Source: Apis mellifera (Eukaryota > Arthropoda > Insecta > Hymenoptera > Apidae). From it: DNA of 64,000 nucleotides. Shown one piece after another: positions 25,061-36,960 of the stretch (its first letter is position 1; each line of letters starts with the position of its first letter). Below the pieces are notes generated by a model. The model saw only the letters and a list, made by a program, of their open reading frames with translations, was not told the origin of the DNA and did no database searches. The DNA lies in contig NC_037648.1 in NCBI RefSeq assembly GCF_003254395.2, positions 7,250,135 through 7,314,134 of the forward strand, written 5' to 3'. The position numbers and the translations under genes were made by a program.

Positions 25061-25790
25061 ACGTATAAAACATATATTGTCTCCGTATCTACCGATTACA
25101 TCGGATCATTTCTGCCCTCGGTTATCCGGCATTCGTCCAATAAAACGGAGTTCTGCCAAGCGTAGATCGAATCACGAGATCACGAATTTTTGTCTCTCCT
25201 TCCCCTCTATCCGTCTCTTCCCATCGCCTGTACGTTTCTTTCGTCTCTCGCCTCTGTTCGAGTTCCTTTTTCTGGAAATCTCTCCAGTATTCAAGGATCG
25301 AAGAGAAAGGCCTCCGAAGTACGCGTAAAACTGCGAACGATAAACAACGGCGCGGAACAGTTTATGCTTACCGCGAGGAATACTAGGGATGTTTGCTCGG
25401 TCGGTACAAGAGGGCTGTACGGATTCCACGGCCGTGTTGGATCGCGAGTCAAACGCATTCTCTTCCTGTGCCATTATGTTATTACTGCGGGCGGCGGCTG
25501 CGGTGGCGGGCGCGAGCCAACGGGCGTTATATTGGCGCCGTGGGAGAGAATCGACGCCATCTTTACACGTTTCTGAACGTTTACACGTGATTTCACAGGA
25601 ATCACGATACGTCCCCGAGATTAACTCGATGCAAATGCTACGAATTTTTCCCTTCGTTTCGATCCTATGTACTTAGTCTAGTAGATACGACTCGATCGAT
25701 ATTTCAGAAATTTTTTCTATCTTATCTTAAGTGTCGAACGAATTTTCAGAGAGAATCGCGCGCTTCTTGTTATGGTATCTTAGAAGTAAG
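25061..25790. other. GC-rich island upstream of the NUMT cluster
   Basis: CpG-rich, with GGCGGCGGCTGCGGTGGCGGGCGC near 25,490. GACGCCATCT near 25,552 is near-CTCF-like on the minus strand. All frames are fairly open. Confidence 0.3.
25389..25676 (+). CDS. Candidate ORF, 95 aa, internal hydrophobic segment
   Basis: ATG-started frame of 95 codons ending in TAG. The first 27 residues are polar (MFARSVQEGCTDSTAV...). A hydrophobic Ala/Leu segment (AIMLLLRAAAAVAGAS) follows at about 28-43, then a basic and polar tail. The Ala-rich segment comes from the GCGG-rich run, so it may reflect composition rather than selection. Two other frames overlap it. No family recognised. Confidence 0.15.
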   Translation: MFARSVQEGCTDSTAVLDRESNAFSSCAIMLLLRAAAAVAGASQRALYWRRGRESTPSLHVSERLHVISQESRYVPEINSMQMLRIFPFVSILCT

Positions 25791-26011
25791 AAAGTAATTG
25801 TTTTTGCTATACAAAGTGTTGATATATTCATAGAATATTTTTGATAGATTTAAAATTAAAAAGATCAGAGATTCAAAACATACGGGATATTGATTTATTA
25901 AATTATAAGTGAGTTTTATGATATGTATGAGCTCTCGAATTATCGATTAAAAAATGAATGGAATTTGGAAAAAGGTTATATCTGAGGAATATCTTTAGAG
26001 GATTTTAAAAG

Positions 26012-26629
26012 TTTTAGCTTCAATTATATTAAAATTAGGTGGATATGGGATATTACGATTGATAATTATTTATAAAAATGAATTTATTTGAACTCAAAAA
26101 ATTTTGGTAATAATTAATTCTTTTGGAGTTTTAATTTTAAGGTTAAATTATGTTTATCTCAATTTGATATAAAATCAATTATTGCAATTTCATCAATTGT
26201 ACATATAGGGTTAATAATTATAAGAATAATAACTTTTTTTAAAATTAGATTAATTGGTGGATATTTAATAATGATTTCTCATGGATTAAGATCTTCAGGT
26301 TTATTTTAGTTAATGTAATTTATAGACAAACTAATAGGCGATTAATATTTATTAATAAAGGAATAATTAATTTTATACCTTCAATATCATTATTATGATT
26401 TATATTATGTTCATCTAATATAGGATCTCCAGTTTCATTAAATTTGATTAGTGAAGTAATATTATTAATTGGAATAGTATCATGGTTGAAATTTATGATA
26501 GTAATTTTAATAATGTATTGTTTATTTAGATTTATTTATTCAATTTATTTATTTATATTTATTAATCATGGAAAAATTTCTGTGATGTTTAAAATTAAAA
26601 ATGGAATTTTAATTGAATATTTTGTATTA
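26012..26629 (+). pseudogene. ND4: Nuclear mitochondrial fragment of ND4, copy A
   Basis: Read with the invertebrate mitochondrial code this gives NADH dehydrogenase subunit 4 sequence. It runs from the conserved LASIMLKLGGYGMLR region through SHGLSSSGLFFLVNVIYSQT to KIKNGILIEYFVL, where the fragment stops short of the gene's end. It is broken: a 7-base duplication near 26,066 (GATTGATAATT), a changed segment near 26,140, and a 4-base deletion in the T run before GTTAATG near 26,309. Being in nuclear-type AT DNA with a nuclear flank, it is a NUMT. Under the standard code it gives a spurious 69-residue ORF. Confidence 0.9.
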
Positions 26630-26734
26630 GACAGAGTTTTATCATATGTATAAACTCTCGAATTATCGATTAAAAAATGAATGGAATTTGGAAAAAGGTT
26701 ATATCTGAGGAATACCCTTAGAGGATTTTAAAAG

Positions 26735-27306
26735 TTTTAGCTTCAATTATATTAAAATTAGGTGGATATGGGATATTACGATTATTTATAAAAATGAATT
26801 TATTTGAAGTCAAAAAATTTTGGTAATAATTAATTCTTTTGAAGTTTTAATTTTAAGGTTATAGGGTTAATAATACATATAGGGTTAATAATTATAAGAA
26901 TAATAACTTTTTTAAAATTAGATTAATTGGTGGATATTTAATAATGATTTCTCATGGATTAAGATCTTCAGGTTTATTTTTTTTAGTTAATGTAATTTAT
27001 AGACAAACTAATAGACGATTAATATTTATTAATAAAGGAATAATTAATTTTATACCTTCAATATCATTATTATGATTTATATTATGTTCATCTAATATAG
27101 GATCTCCAGTTTCATTAAATTTGATTAGTGAAGTAATATTATTAATTGGAATAGTATCATGGTTGAAATTTATGATAGTAATTTTAATAATGTATTGTTT
27201 ATTTAGATTTATTTATTCAATTTATTTATTTATATTTATTAATCATGGAAAAATTTCTGTGATGTTTAAAATTAAAAATGGAATTTTAATTGAATATTTT
27301 GTATTA
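26735..27306 (+). pseudogene. ND4: Nuclear mitochondrial fragment of ND4, copy B
   Basis: Second tandem copy of the same ND4 fragment with the same end points. It lacks the 7-base duplication and keeps the full T run of the native gene near 26,977. It has lost about 46 bases after AATTTTAAGGTTA, replaced by a short duplicated TAGGGTTAATAATACATA. The two copies share derived changes such as TGG for the mitochondrial TGA at the VSWLKF motif, so they come from one insertion. Confidence 0.9.
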
Positions 27307-27411
27307 GACAGAGTTTTATGATATGTATAAACTCTCGAATTATCGATTAAAAAATGAATGGAATTTGGAAAAAGGTTATATCTGAGGAATATCTTTAGAG
27401 GATTTTAAAAG

Positions 27412-28092
27412 TTAAAAATTGATAAAAATGCCAATCGAGACACTGTAGTTACTCTTTATTTTATTCTTAATTAACTATTGTTTTGATCCTTAAATCGATC
27501 TTCCCTTAAAGATATTTCAGAAATATATTCACTAGATAAAAGAAACTAGGTAAAAATTCACGTTTACAGATAACAATATCCAATCGTTCACATTTTCTTT
27601 CGAATATCGACCAACTTCTCGCACCTAAGAAGCTAAGAAAACTTTCGTCAAATTTTCTAAAATTCAGCGGGAGAATCTAATTTTCAAAATGACGGAGGCG
27701 CGAAAATAAGAAAAGCGAGTGCGCTTCCTTTTTAGAAGATTCACGCCGTGAGCATTTCGGGTCGGAGAAGACTTGTTTGGAAAAGCAGCAATGTGCAGAA
27801 AGTGCCGGTGTAACTAACCGTGAGAAGCTTCTCTATCGAGATCGATGATCGGCTAACGAAGCTGGCCGCGCCTAGAATATCAGTTCGTTTGCGCGAAAAG
27901 GGAGGCAATTCGAGTTTCCTAAATCCTCGAGGCTGCCGACATGATCTACGGCTCAAGATTTTTGAGATCGTACTTTCGCGGAAATAAATGAATAAGCGCT
28001 GTGCTTATCACGTTTATAGATTGTATTAATTAGCACGAAAATTGTATTTTTCTATTTATTTAATCCTTAATGATTTTTATGAATTTTCAGAA
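27412..28092. other. Nuclear spacer between the two NUMT blocks
   Basis: Nuclear-type sequence with a GC-balanced block at 27,590-28,030 (CpGs, short open frames on the minus strand). It separates the tandem ND4 units from the ND4-tRNA-ND5 block and argues that these were independent insertions. No exon called. Confidence 0.4.
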
Positions 28093-28525
28093 TGGAGGAT
28101 ATTTAATAATAATTTCTCATGGATTAAGTTCTTCAGGTTTATTTTTTTTAGTTAATGTAATTTATAGACAAACTAATAGACGATTAATATTTATTAATAA
28201 AGGTATAATTAATTTTATACCTACAATATCATTATTATGATTTATATTATGTTCATCAAATATAGGATCTCCAGTTTCTTTAAATTTAATTAGTGAGGTT
28301 ATATTATTAATTGGTATAATTTCATGATTGAAATTTATAATAGTAATTTTAATAATATATTGTTTATTTAGATTTATTTATTCAATTTATTTATTTATAT
28401 TTATTAATCATGGAAAAATTTCTATTATGTTTAAAATTAAGAATGGAATTTTAGTTGAATATTTTGTGTTATTAATACATTGAATTCCTTTAAATTTGAT
28501 ATTTTTAAAACTTTATTTTATTTAA
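28093..28525 (+). pseudogene. ND4: Nuclear mitochondrial ND4 3' end, copy C
   Basis: From the GGYLMMISHGLSSSG region to the natural end of ND4 (LKLYFI, TAA at 28,523-28,525). The frame is intact for 143 codons in the mitochondrial code. It differs from copies A/B mostly at silent third positions (GGT for GGA, ACA for TCA, TCAAAT for TCTAAT, GAGGTT for GAAGTA) and keeps TGA for Trp. It was therefore copied from a different mitochondrial sequence or at a different time. It runs directly into tRNA-His and ND5 in native gene order. Confidence 0.92.
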
Positions 28526-28544
28526 ATTAAAGTTTATAAAATTA

Positions 28545-28613
28545 GATTTAAAAGGTTTAAGTTAAAAATATTGATTTGTGGGATCAATGATATAAAATAA
28601 TTTATTTTAAATC
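28545..28613 (+). tRNA. trnH: Mitochondrial tRNA-His (GUG) inside a NUMT
   Basis: A 69-base cloverleaf lies between the ND4 and ND5 fragments, its place in insect mtDNA. The acceptor stem GATTTAA/TTAAATC pairs 7 of 7. The anticodon arm is TTGAT-TTGTGGG-ATCAA with a 7-base loop and anticodon GTG at 28,578-28,580. D and T arms are short and AT-rich, as in insect mitochondria. It is a nuclear copy and presumably not expressed. Confidence 0.85.
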
Positions 28614-29419
28614 ATTATTAAAATAATAGTTTGTGGAATTTTATTATCTGGATTTAGGTTTTTAATAATGTTAATAAGATTATATTTATTATATTTAAAT
28701 AAGGAATTTTTTTTTGAGTGAAATATTTATACATTTAATTCAATAAAGTTTAATTTTTTATTATTAATTGATTATAAGTCATTAATATTTATTTTTTTAG
28801 TTAGAATAATTTTTTCTATAATTATTATTTATAGAATTAGGTATATAGATTTAAGTGAATTAAAAATGGATCGTTTTTTATATTTAATAATTTTATTTTT
28901 GATTTCTATATATATATTAATTTTAAGACCAAATATATTATCAATTATTTTAGGTGAGATGGTTTAGGATTAATTTCTTATTGTCTTGTAATTTATTATA
29001 TAAAAATAAAATCATTTACTTCAGGTATAGTTACTATTTTATTAAATCGATTAGGAGATATTGGTTTATTATTAATTATAGGATTAATAACATATTATGG
29101 AAGATGGAATTTAAGTTTTTATAAAATAAATGAATTTATAATGATTTTTATTTTGTTAATAGCTTTTACTAAAAGAGCACAAATTCCTTTTTCAACTTGA
29201 TTACCAATAGCAATAATATCTCCAACTCCTGTTTCATCTTTAGTTCATTCATCAACTTTAGTTACTGCTGGAATTTATTTATTAATTCGATATGTGAATT
29301 TATTGGATTTTAATTATAAAAATTATATTATATTGATTTCTAGATTAACAATATTATTTGCTGGTTTAGTTGCAAATTTTGAATTAGATTTAAAAAAAGT
29401 TGTTGCTTATTCTACTCTA
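28614..29419 (+). pseudogene. ND5: Nuclear mitochondrial fragment of ND5, 5' part
   Basis: Starts at ATT immediately after tRNA-His and reads as NADH dehydrogenase subunit 5 in the mitochondrial code for about 270 codons, with the conserved core (LSPNMLSIILGWDGLGLISY, FSTWLPMAMMSPTPVSSLVHSSTLVTAG, FELDLKKVVAYST). One base is missing at 28,955/28,956: GGT GAG replaces GGT TGA GAT in the GWDGLG motif, which shifts the frame. Similarity ends at about 29,419, after AYSTL. The native gene continues for roughly as many codons again, so this is a truncated NUMT. Confidence 0.92.
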
Positions 29420-29810
29420 ATTTATATTTTTTACTGTTATAGGTTTTCAAAAATATCGAGTCTTTATTCGTTCGATCAAATATTTAAAAGATATTCGAAG
29501 GAATGAAACTTTGCTTGAAATATAAATTACGTAGTTTTTTTAACACACACACGAAAAAAAAATAATTTTTATTAATTTTCTGATTTTGATGTTCATCAAA
29601 AACATGAGTTTTTTCGTTAATAATAGGCGACAAGCATAAAGTTTCACAAAAAAAATTTCAACCACAACGAAAGTGTTCAAGAGAATATATTTAAAATAAT
29701 AAAAAAGACACGGTTTCATAATATGAAATTTCTTAAAAAAAAAAAAAAATATTGAATTTCAAAGTTATTTGCCTTTACGATTATTAAAGGAATAAAAAAT
29801 ACGACTCGTC
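29420..29810. other. AT-rich spacer
   Basis: A/T-rich nuclear DNA after the NUMT junction, with an A run near 29,737. No feature. Confidence 0.6.
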
Positions 29811-30940
29811 ATATTTAGTGGTCTCTGTACAACAACAACATTACAATTATACGCATACCTCCATACACAACACGTAGTATAAAATAATAAAATACCCGTA
29901 TATAACGAAATAATTGCAAAAACCGAGGATATAAATATTCCCCTGTATTACCGCAACGGACAACAAACCGAAATAATAATACATATTTCCGAACATCTTC
30001 TAATCCAACCAAATAAATTCCTAATAAAATCGGGGGGGAGAACGCCCATCTTTGCGATAAAAATTTTAAAATCAGTACCGCAGAGCTAACCAATGCCTAA
30101 ACCAATCGCAATCAACTATCTATCCCGTGTACGCACTATACATAGTCTTTCCCGGAGCGGGAAAGAGCTATAACTATTTCACGAATGATCGTTTCACCAA
30201 CATCGAAACGATTCGAAATTATTTGCAAGCGGTATCCGCGGATGATGCAAAATGAATCGGATCGTTATCGTGGTATAAGGGCACGCACGCACACTATAAT
30301 ATACGTGTACGTATATACATACGGTGATGCAAGTGTACGACGTGCATCGCGTATCACACACGTTCGATGGAACCGATATAATCATTTCGAGTCCCTTTGG
30401 CCGGCGCGAGACGCGATCGATCATGCGTGAAACGGCTCGAAGAGCACTCTCTGGTTACGTATCTACTCTCCGCATGCTCCACGGCTTACCGGTGGTGCCC
30501 CAAAGGAATATTTCGAGAACGAGCCGATAACGATCTGTGTCCGTCCCGCGGCTTCGTTATCCGATCCGTATAGCCGCGTAAAATAACTTGCAAATTACGA
30601 TGTGTGCGGCTCGACCGTCTCATCGTCCCCTTTCTCGGCTTTTTTTCAACAGAATTTCCAACGTTTTCCACGGCTTTTATGACAGGCCTTCTTCTTCTTC
30701 CCCTACGCCTCATCGATCGACCCGCGTATACGTATATACACGTGTATACACACGAGGATTATCATCGTATCGTACTATATGATAATATTTTCCCTTTTTC
30801 TTCTTCCACACCGTTGTTGTATAAGTTGTTATAAGAGTATACTTTTTCTCCCTTTTTCTTACTTTCTTTGTTAACTGCTAATTTATCTTGTCGAGAAGGA
30901 TACGTATTATAATATTTTGCGCGCGATAATTTCGTTTTAG
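29811..30940. other. GC-balanced to CpG-rich island
   Basis: Starts with CA-rich DNA, then CpG-rich DNA with alternating CGTATA/ACGTG stretches (30,290-30,330 and 30,720-30,760). Open frames overlap on both strands, and no splice-bounded exon is visible. Probably regulatory. Confidence 0.3.
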
Positions 30941-33230
30941 AGATAAGGAAATATGGTGTTGGTTTCGTTGGGAATTATAAGTAAAATTTTATTGTATTTT
31001 AATTATATTCGGATCGATCTTTAGAAATAAATTTTTTTATATAATTGAAATTATTATTTGACTTTTTTCTCCAGACTTTGATTAATTTATCAATTTAATC
31101 AATATTTAAATACCCAGGTGTTTTTTATTTAAAATTTAAAATTCTTATCGAAAGATTTTTTTAGCAGATTTGATAATGATCGATTCTAACAAATTTTAAA
31201 TTTACCTTAATATTATTATAGACAGATATAAGATCCAATTTCACTTTAATCTTAAACCATATATAATGAACGATGTTAAATAATTTTTGGAGAAATACTT
31301 TGTACTTGAGTATTATTACTTTGATGCATCGAAGTCACGAAATATTTCTTTTTATCAATGATTAACAACAATGTCGATGTCGACAAAAAATATCCAATTT
31401 TTTTATTTTCGTCGCGCGATAACAGTTATTTCGTATTAAAAGAGATAAGGGAATAAAAATCAATTAGCAAGAGAAAATCGTGTAAACCGGATTTAATCCT
31501 GCGATACGAGATCTATTAAGAGGCCACTTATTCCACCTTCATACTGGTGATTTTGGTGAATTCAAGTTTTATTAACACATCGCTAAGGTATATCATTTTC
31601 ACCACTTATATCTCTGAAATTGTTGACCAGACACGTTTTATGTTTTATACTCCATAACAACGAATTGCTGTTAACTTGTGAAAGTAGATCAAAATTGAAG
31701 AGGCAGGTTTTAAAAGCTTAACTTATAAGTGTATAGGATATATATATATATGAATAAACAATGTTTAAATCAGCACATTATTTGATAGTTTAATTAAAAA
31801 AAAATTTTGCTACACGAAGCTACTTTTACTTTTAAAAGTGTATAATGTTGTATTTTTGTTTTAAATTCTATGAATTTATTTAAATATAATTATATCGTAG
31901 TAATTATATAACTATATTTACTGTATCATACTAAGTGCAATTTATTTATTATTTACATTTTATTTTTCAATTTATGTAAATTCATCAAAGAATAACAAAT
32001 TTTATGCAGATATATAGTATAAGTCTATTTAATTTTTTCATCTATGTTATGATTTTTTTATTCAGTTAATAGAAGCCACATACATTATTAGATTCAAACA
32101 TTCATAACAATGAAAATGTTACGTTATTGCTGTTTATATCTTAGACCTTCATAGAGTGACGTTTAGATTAGCAATTATTCAGACAATAGGAACTTGTTCA
32201 GGCTAAGAGCTCAGTTAGAATTCAGTTAATCAAGTACTAGCTACTATTTCATACAAGCAGAATATTATGTAACACATCTAATCAAATATTCAAAAAATAT
32301 TGAAATTAAAATAAAATTCATTAAGATTGGAAAATTCAATTTATTATTTATTTTACAAAAAATATTTTAGAATGTTTTCAATTGTGATGTTATTATTCTT
32401 AAGGCATTATTTTAGTAGTATTTAATGTAAGTTTCAAGACATATGACGAATGTTAAAACAATGAATAAGCATACGAAATATTTTCTTTGTTTTTTTGATA
32501 AAGAATTTTTTAGAACAGATGTAAATAAGAAAATCAAACAAATAACATTTAGGAAATTTTGTATGAAATATAATACGTAAATATAAAGATTATAAATCTT
32601 TAATTAAGAAAATTAAACAAATATTTTAAAATTAGATAAGTGAAAATGGTAATATAAAATAATGTAATTTTTGAGAAAGATAAATTATGAAACTTATTAT
32701 GAAAATAAAAATTTTCATAACACATAATGTCAAATACAACAATTTATTTTATATAACAATAATGACATATGTAAAATTTGTGATTATAATAAACATTTTA
32801 AAAATTTAAATTTTCAATTTAAAATTTCAGACTTTTTAAATTTTATTAAAAATGCCAAGTATATCATTAATTTGTTATTTATATTTTTTTCTTTTATTTG
32901 CAATCAAAAATATTTTAAACCTCCATTAATATTTTACAATCATGATTATTGTACAATAATTTCTTCGTTTCTTCAAAAATTACAAAATAAATTTCATAAT
33001 TTACAGGATAAATTCCATTTAAATATATCAATATAAAAAAAAAAATTAAAGAATTGTTATGAAAAATCGTTATAATTTTACTCAAATTTTGATTATAGTT
33101 AAAAAATCTAATTATTATAATACAAATCAAAATCTTTCACACATATTTCTACTCTATCGAATATTTCCAATTATACGTATAAAATCTCAAAAATAACACA
33201 AGCTTCAATATCCAATTATATCCTCAAATG
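30941..33230. other. AT-rich spacer
   Basis: A/T-rich, with two slightly GC-richer patches (31,480-31,720 and 32,090-32,240) in which I see no exon or RNA gene. Confidence 0.5.
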
Positions 33231-34080
33231 TGTAGATTATATTCCCTCCACGTCTTTTTCTACTCCTAAATAAATTCGTCCCCTCGAGAAGTTTAACATC
33301 TCTTACGACAAGCACATCGCTTTTTCACGGTCAATCCGAGACGAAAAGTCCATGGGGCCCGGCGTCGAAGAAATCGGCAAAAATACGAAATACCAAAAGA
33401 GTGGCTCTAATGAAATCTTCCGTTTCACCGATTCACCTCTCCGCCGACCATAGGGTTTTTTAGCCCCGCGAATTTCAAATCGAGCCGGCCCTCTCTCGCA
33501 TCGCTCGGGGATCCGCATGCGCAAGAAATTCGGCGACAAAGCGTATCGTGTACAACCAGAGGAATCCAAACGGATCTGTGTGTTGTCCACCACACCGTGG
33601 AAACCGGTATTCTGCGTACGAATAAAGACATAAATACAACTTGTTCGGGGATCGAGACCGCGGATCTACGGTCCAGAAATCAGTTTTTCGACTGGCTGAT
33701 CCACTGCGCACGCACGTTCGCGCACACGACGCGCGCATGCGATTATACCACTTGATAAACGAAGATCCATCGGATACGATTATCTCGGATACAACATCTT
33801 TCTCCGTGATTCGAGCCGTGAAAGTGCTGTGAAAAAGATCCTAGATCTTGTTCCACGGCCATAAACGCGGGCAGTATCATCGTTTACTTTTCTTCTCTCG
33901 AAACAATTCCGCGTCGCGTGAACGATAACGGTCACTGGTTTTCGTTCTCGTTCGTCTTTTCGTTTCTCTCGCTCGTCGCAATGTTCTCTGCGCATGAATA
34001 ATCGCGGCTCGATATTATTTACATTGTCATTATTCTGTTTCCGTCATGCGTGTTACGAACGGAGTATACATTCGATCTGT
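33231..34080. other. CpG-rich island
   Basis: High CpG (CGCGAATTTC, GCGCACGCACG), with mutually overlapping frames on both strands. The minus frames at 33,303-33,738 look compositional. Promoter-like, but the direction is unknown. Confidence 0.3.
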
Positions 34081-35812
34081 GTATTTATCATACGAGAAAT
34101 TTATTTTTGAATTATCTTCAACATTTTGTTGTTCCATCTATATAAAATACTTATTTATTTATTTTTGACATTTGCATTTCTTTTTATGTTATCGATTAGC
34201 GATGATTATTCGATTTTGGAAATTATTGGTCACGGTTTTTTCAGTTTTGATTCAGATGTATCACAAGTTTAAAATTTAAATATGTAAAAAAATTTTATTC
34301 AAAATAGATATGAAGAATGATTCAAAATAATTAATTAAGTTCAATCAATTCGTTATTTTAAAAATGATTTTATGAAAAATAATATTATAAGATTGAAAAA
34401 ATTTGAAAATAATTTTTTATTTTAATGAAATAATAAGTAATTCGTAGTTTTAAAAAATGTTTTGTTTATGTTCAAATAATAATAAATTTTAATTATTTTA
34501 ATATAACATATAATTGCTGCAATTTTTATTTCAATTACTATTATATATAAGTATATAAATTTGTAAGTCATTTGTATTTTGAATATTTTTGGATTAAAAA
34601 AAATTATTTGAAAAATTATACTCATTTAAATAAAATATAAGATTTGATACTCAAATAAAAATTATTTTTGTTCAAAAAAATGAATGCAAATTTATTCCAA
34701 AATAAAATTTTGAGCAAAATAAGATTATATTCTATTTAAATTACTAAATAATAATTTTTTAAATATTTTATATAAATATTTTTCTGTATTTCTCTCATTA
34801 CTATATTTATTTTTAAAATATCTATTATTATATACAATTTTATATGAACTAATTTATTTAGAGCGGATTATTTTTTATGCAAACATTATATGTTATATGA
34901 TCTTCACAGTTTTGAATTAATTATCACAATTGAATCTTCTAGACGTAAATCAATATACTTTTGGAAGAAATATATTTCAATGTTTCGCAAGTATTGCAGT
35001 TATTTTATCAAAGATCAAATGCTACGTAAAATTGTACTTTGACTTCTGATGAAATTAATTACATTGGCTTATTTTTTCCAAATTTTTTTTCAATTTTGAT
35101 AATTGTTATATATTATTGGTTATTGATTTATTTATTTACAGGATTTTATTTTAATTTATTGGAAGTAATTTAAAATTTCACAAATTATTTTATTTAAAAG
35201 TACATTATTCAAATAATTCACAGATATTTAGGTAATTTTAGATAGAATTTTCAATATTTCAAAATCTATTAAATAAAATCTATATTTAATTTAAATTGAA
35301 TAAATTCATTCAAAGAATGAATAATTATTTTGATAATTATTAATATTATTATAATTACATTGAATAATTATTATTGCATAAAGAGAGATGATAATGAAAA
35401 TTAGAGTTCAATTGATAATTTTTCTTTAAGATTTATTATTCAAAGTAGATATTATTATATATTTTTAAATTTATTTATTACTATAGGATTTAAATTCACA
35501 TATAGAATAAATATAATACAATACTATTACTCGTATTAATTAAAAAATTATCTCTCTTTTTATTATACTTTATATTATAAAGTAATATGTTATTAAAAAT
35601 GTATCTGTATAATTTATATACTTTTGATGAAATTATTTTTTTGTCTTTGTTTAGATTAATATAGCTTTTACATTCTATAACATTACAATTAAAATAAAAT
35701 CTAATAAAATCTATGTAAAGTTATATTAAATAGAATATGATTTTATTCTAGAAATTTTTCAACATAAAAGTTGAATATATGAATTACTGTACGAAGTAAA
35801 TCTGATTACATA

Positions 35813-35862
35813 GATATACTCATATTAAAACAAAAATGATATACTCATATTAAAACAAAAAT
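35813..35862 (+). repeat. 25-base perfect tandem duplication
   Basis: The unit beginning GATATACTCATATTAAAAC occurs twice back to back (35,813-35,837 and 35,838-35,862) without a mismatch. Confidence 0.9.
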
Positions 35863-36301
35863 TTAAAAATTATTTTACTCAAAAGAATAATTCTTAAAGT
35901 TCAAGACATTATTTTTTTATAAATATTTATTAAAAGTATTTTAATATGTAAAATATTACTTTTTTTTACCAAAAAATTTTCTTGCAATTAAAATTTGATG
36001 TTGTAATTGTTTGTAATTGATATTCATTGATCTATATTTCAATCATAATATAAAAAATATAAATAGCAACAAGTATTACTCATATCTTTCACCATTTCAA
36101 TATAGGTTAAATTTGTTCTTTTAAAACAGTTAAATTTATCGCGCTAATTTTGTTTAAATTTGCATATATCTCAAAACATATTACTATAACATAAACTTTA
36201 ACAAAAGAAAAATAATTTTTGAAAAGTATTTTTTATCTATTAAGTTTAAAAATAACTTTTTTTTACATTTAATACAATATTTATCACTCTCATAAGCATA
36301 T

Positions 36302-36305
<4 letters not shown>

Positions 36306-36359
<54 letters not shown>
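36306..36359. repeat. (AT)27 microsatellite
   Basis: Uninterrupted AT dinucleotide run of 54 bases, the longest in the window. Confidence 0.95.
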
Positions 36360-36361
<2 letters not shown>

Positions 36362-36960
36362 CTTTCCTCTTGGTTTATAATAATTTCGATCAATATTTAT
36401 TATATTTCGAATATAAGAAAATCATGAAATATATATTTTCTTAATTCCTTTACATAATTTATCTGTTTTTTAAAATCTGATTTGTTTCTTTTTTTAATAC
36501 ATTTATTTACAAATAAATATAATTTTATGTAAGAAAAAAAATTTGTAAAAAAATATTTATAAATTTTAGCAATATAATATAGAGCTTTCTAATTGATATA
36601 TATAGTAACAATAATAATGCTCAATTTTCTCGAAAATGAATTTTCATATTTTTTTTATATTTTAATATATTTTATTTTATATTTTTTTATCTTACATTTA
36701 GAATTATAACAATAATTCTCTACCATTTGGAACCTACATCCAATAAGAAAGTAATTAAATTCACATATACTTAACAAATTTTTAAAAGCTTATTTACTCA
36801 AAATAAGATTTTGAATAAAAAAATTTTATATCTTCAATTTTATATTTGTACATTTAGAATAATTTAACAATGATAATTAATTAATATCATATCGTGTAAA
36901 AAAATGAAAATTTTCAATTTTCATTTTATTTCATGAAATATCTTCACAACTACTGTGTTA

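Larger units (their letters stand above)
25911..27411 (+). repeat. Tandem duplication: flank + ND4 NUMT, two units plus a third flank
   Basis: A segment of about 100 bases beginning GAGTTTTATGATATG and ending GAGGATTTTAAAAG occurs three times, at 25,911-26,011, 26,634-26,734 and 27,311-27,411. The first two copies are each followed by the same ND4 fragment; the third is followed by unrelated sequence. Unit lengths are 723 and 677 bases, and the second lacks about 46 bases inside ND4. The copies are nearly identical, so the duplication is younger than the mitochondrial insertion. Confidence 0.85.
34081..36960. other. AT-rich spacer
   Basis: Almost 3 kb of A/T-rich DNA with no gene. It contains a 25-base tandem duplication and a long AT microsatellite, listed separately. 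Confidence 0.6.

Noticed and set aside
26444..27321. Two nearly identical ORFs (69 and 66 aa) in the standard code
   Set aside because: They are readings of the duplicated ND4 NUMT. The frame is only open because the fragment lies between mitochondrial TGA codons, and they run into the nuclear flank.
29294..29506. A 70-aa ORF
   Set aside because: It is the end of the ND5 NUMT continued into nuclear sequence past the junction at about 29,419.
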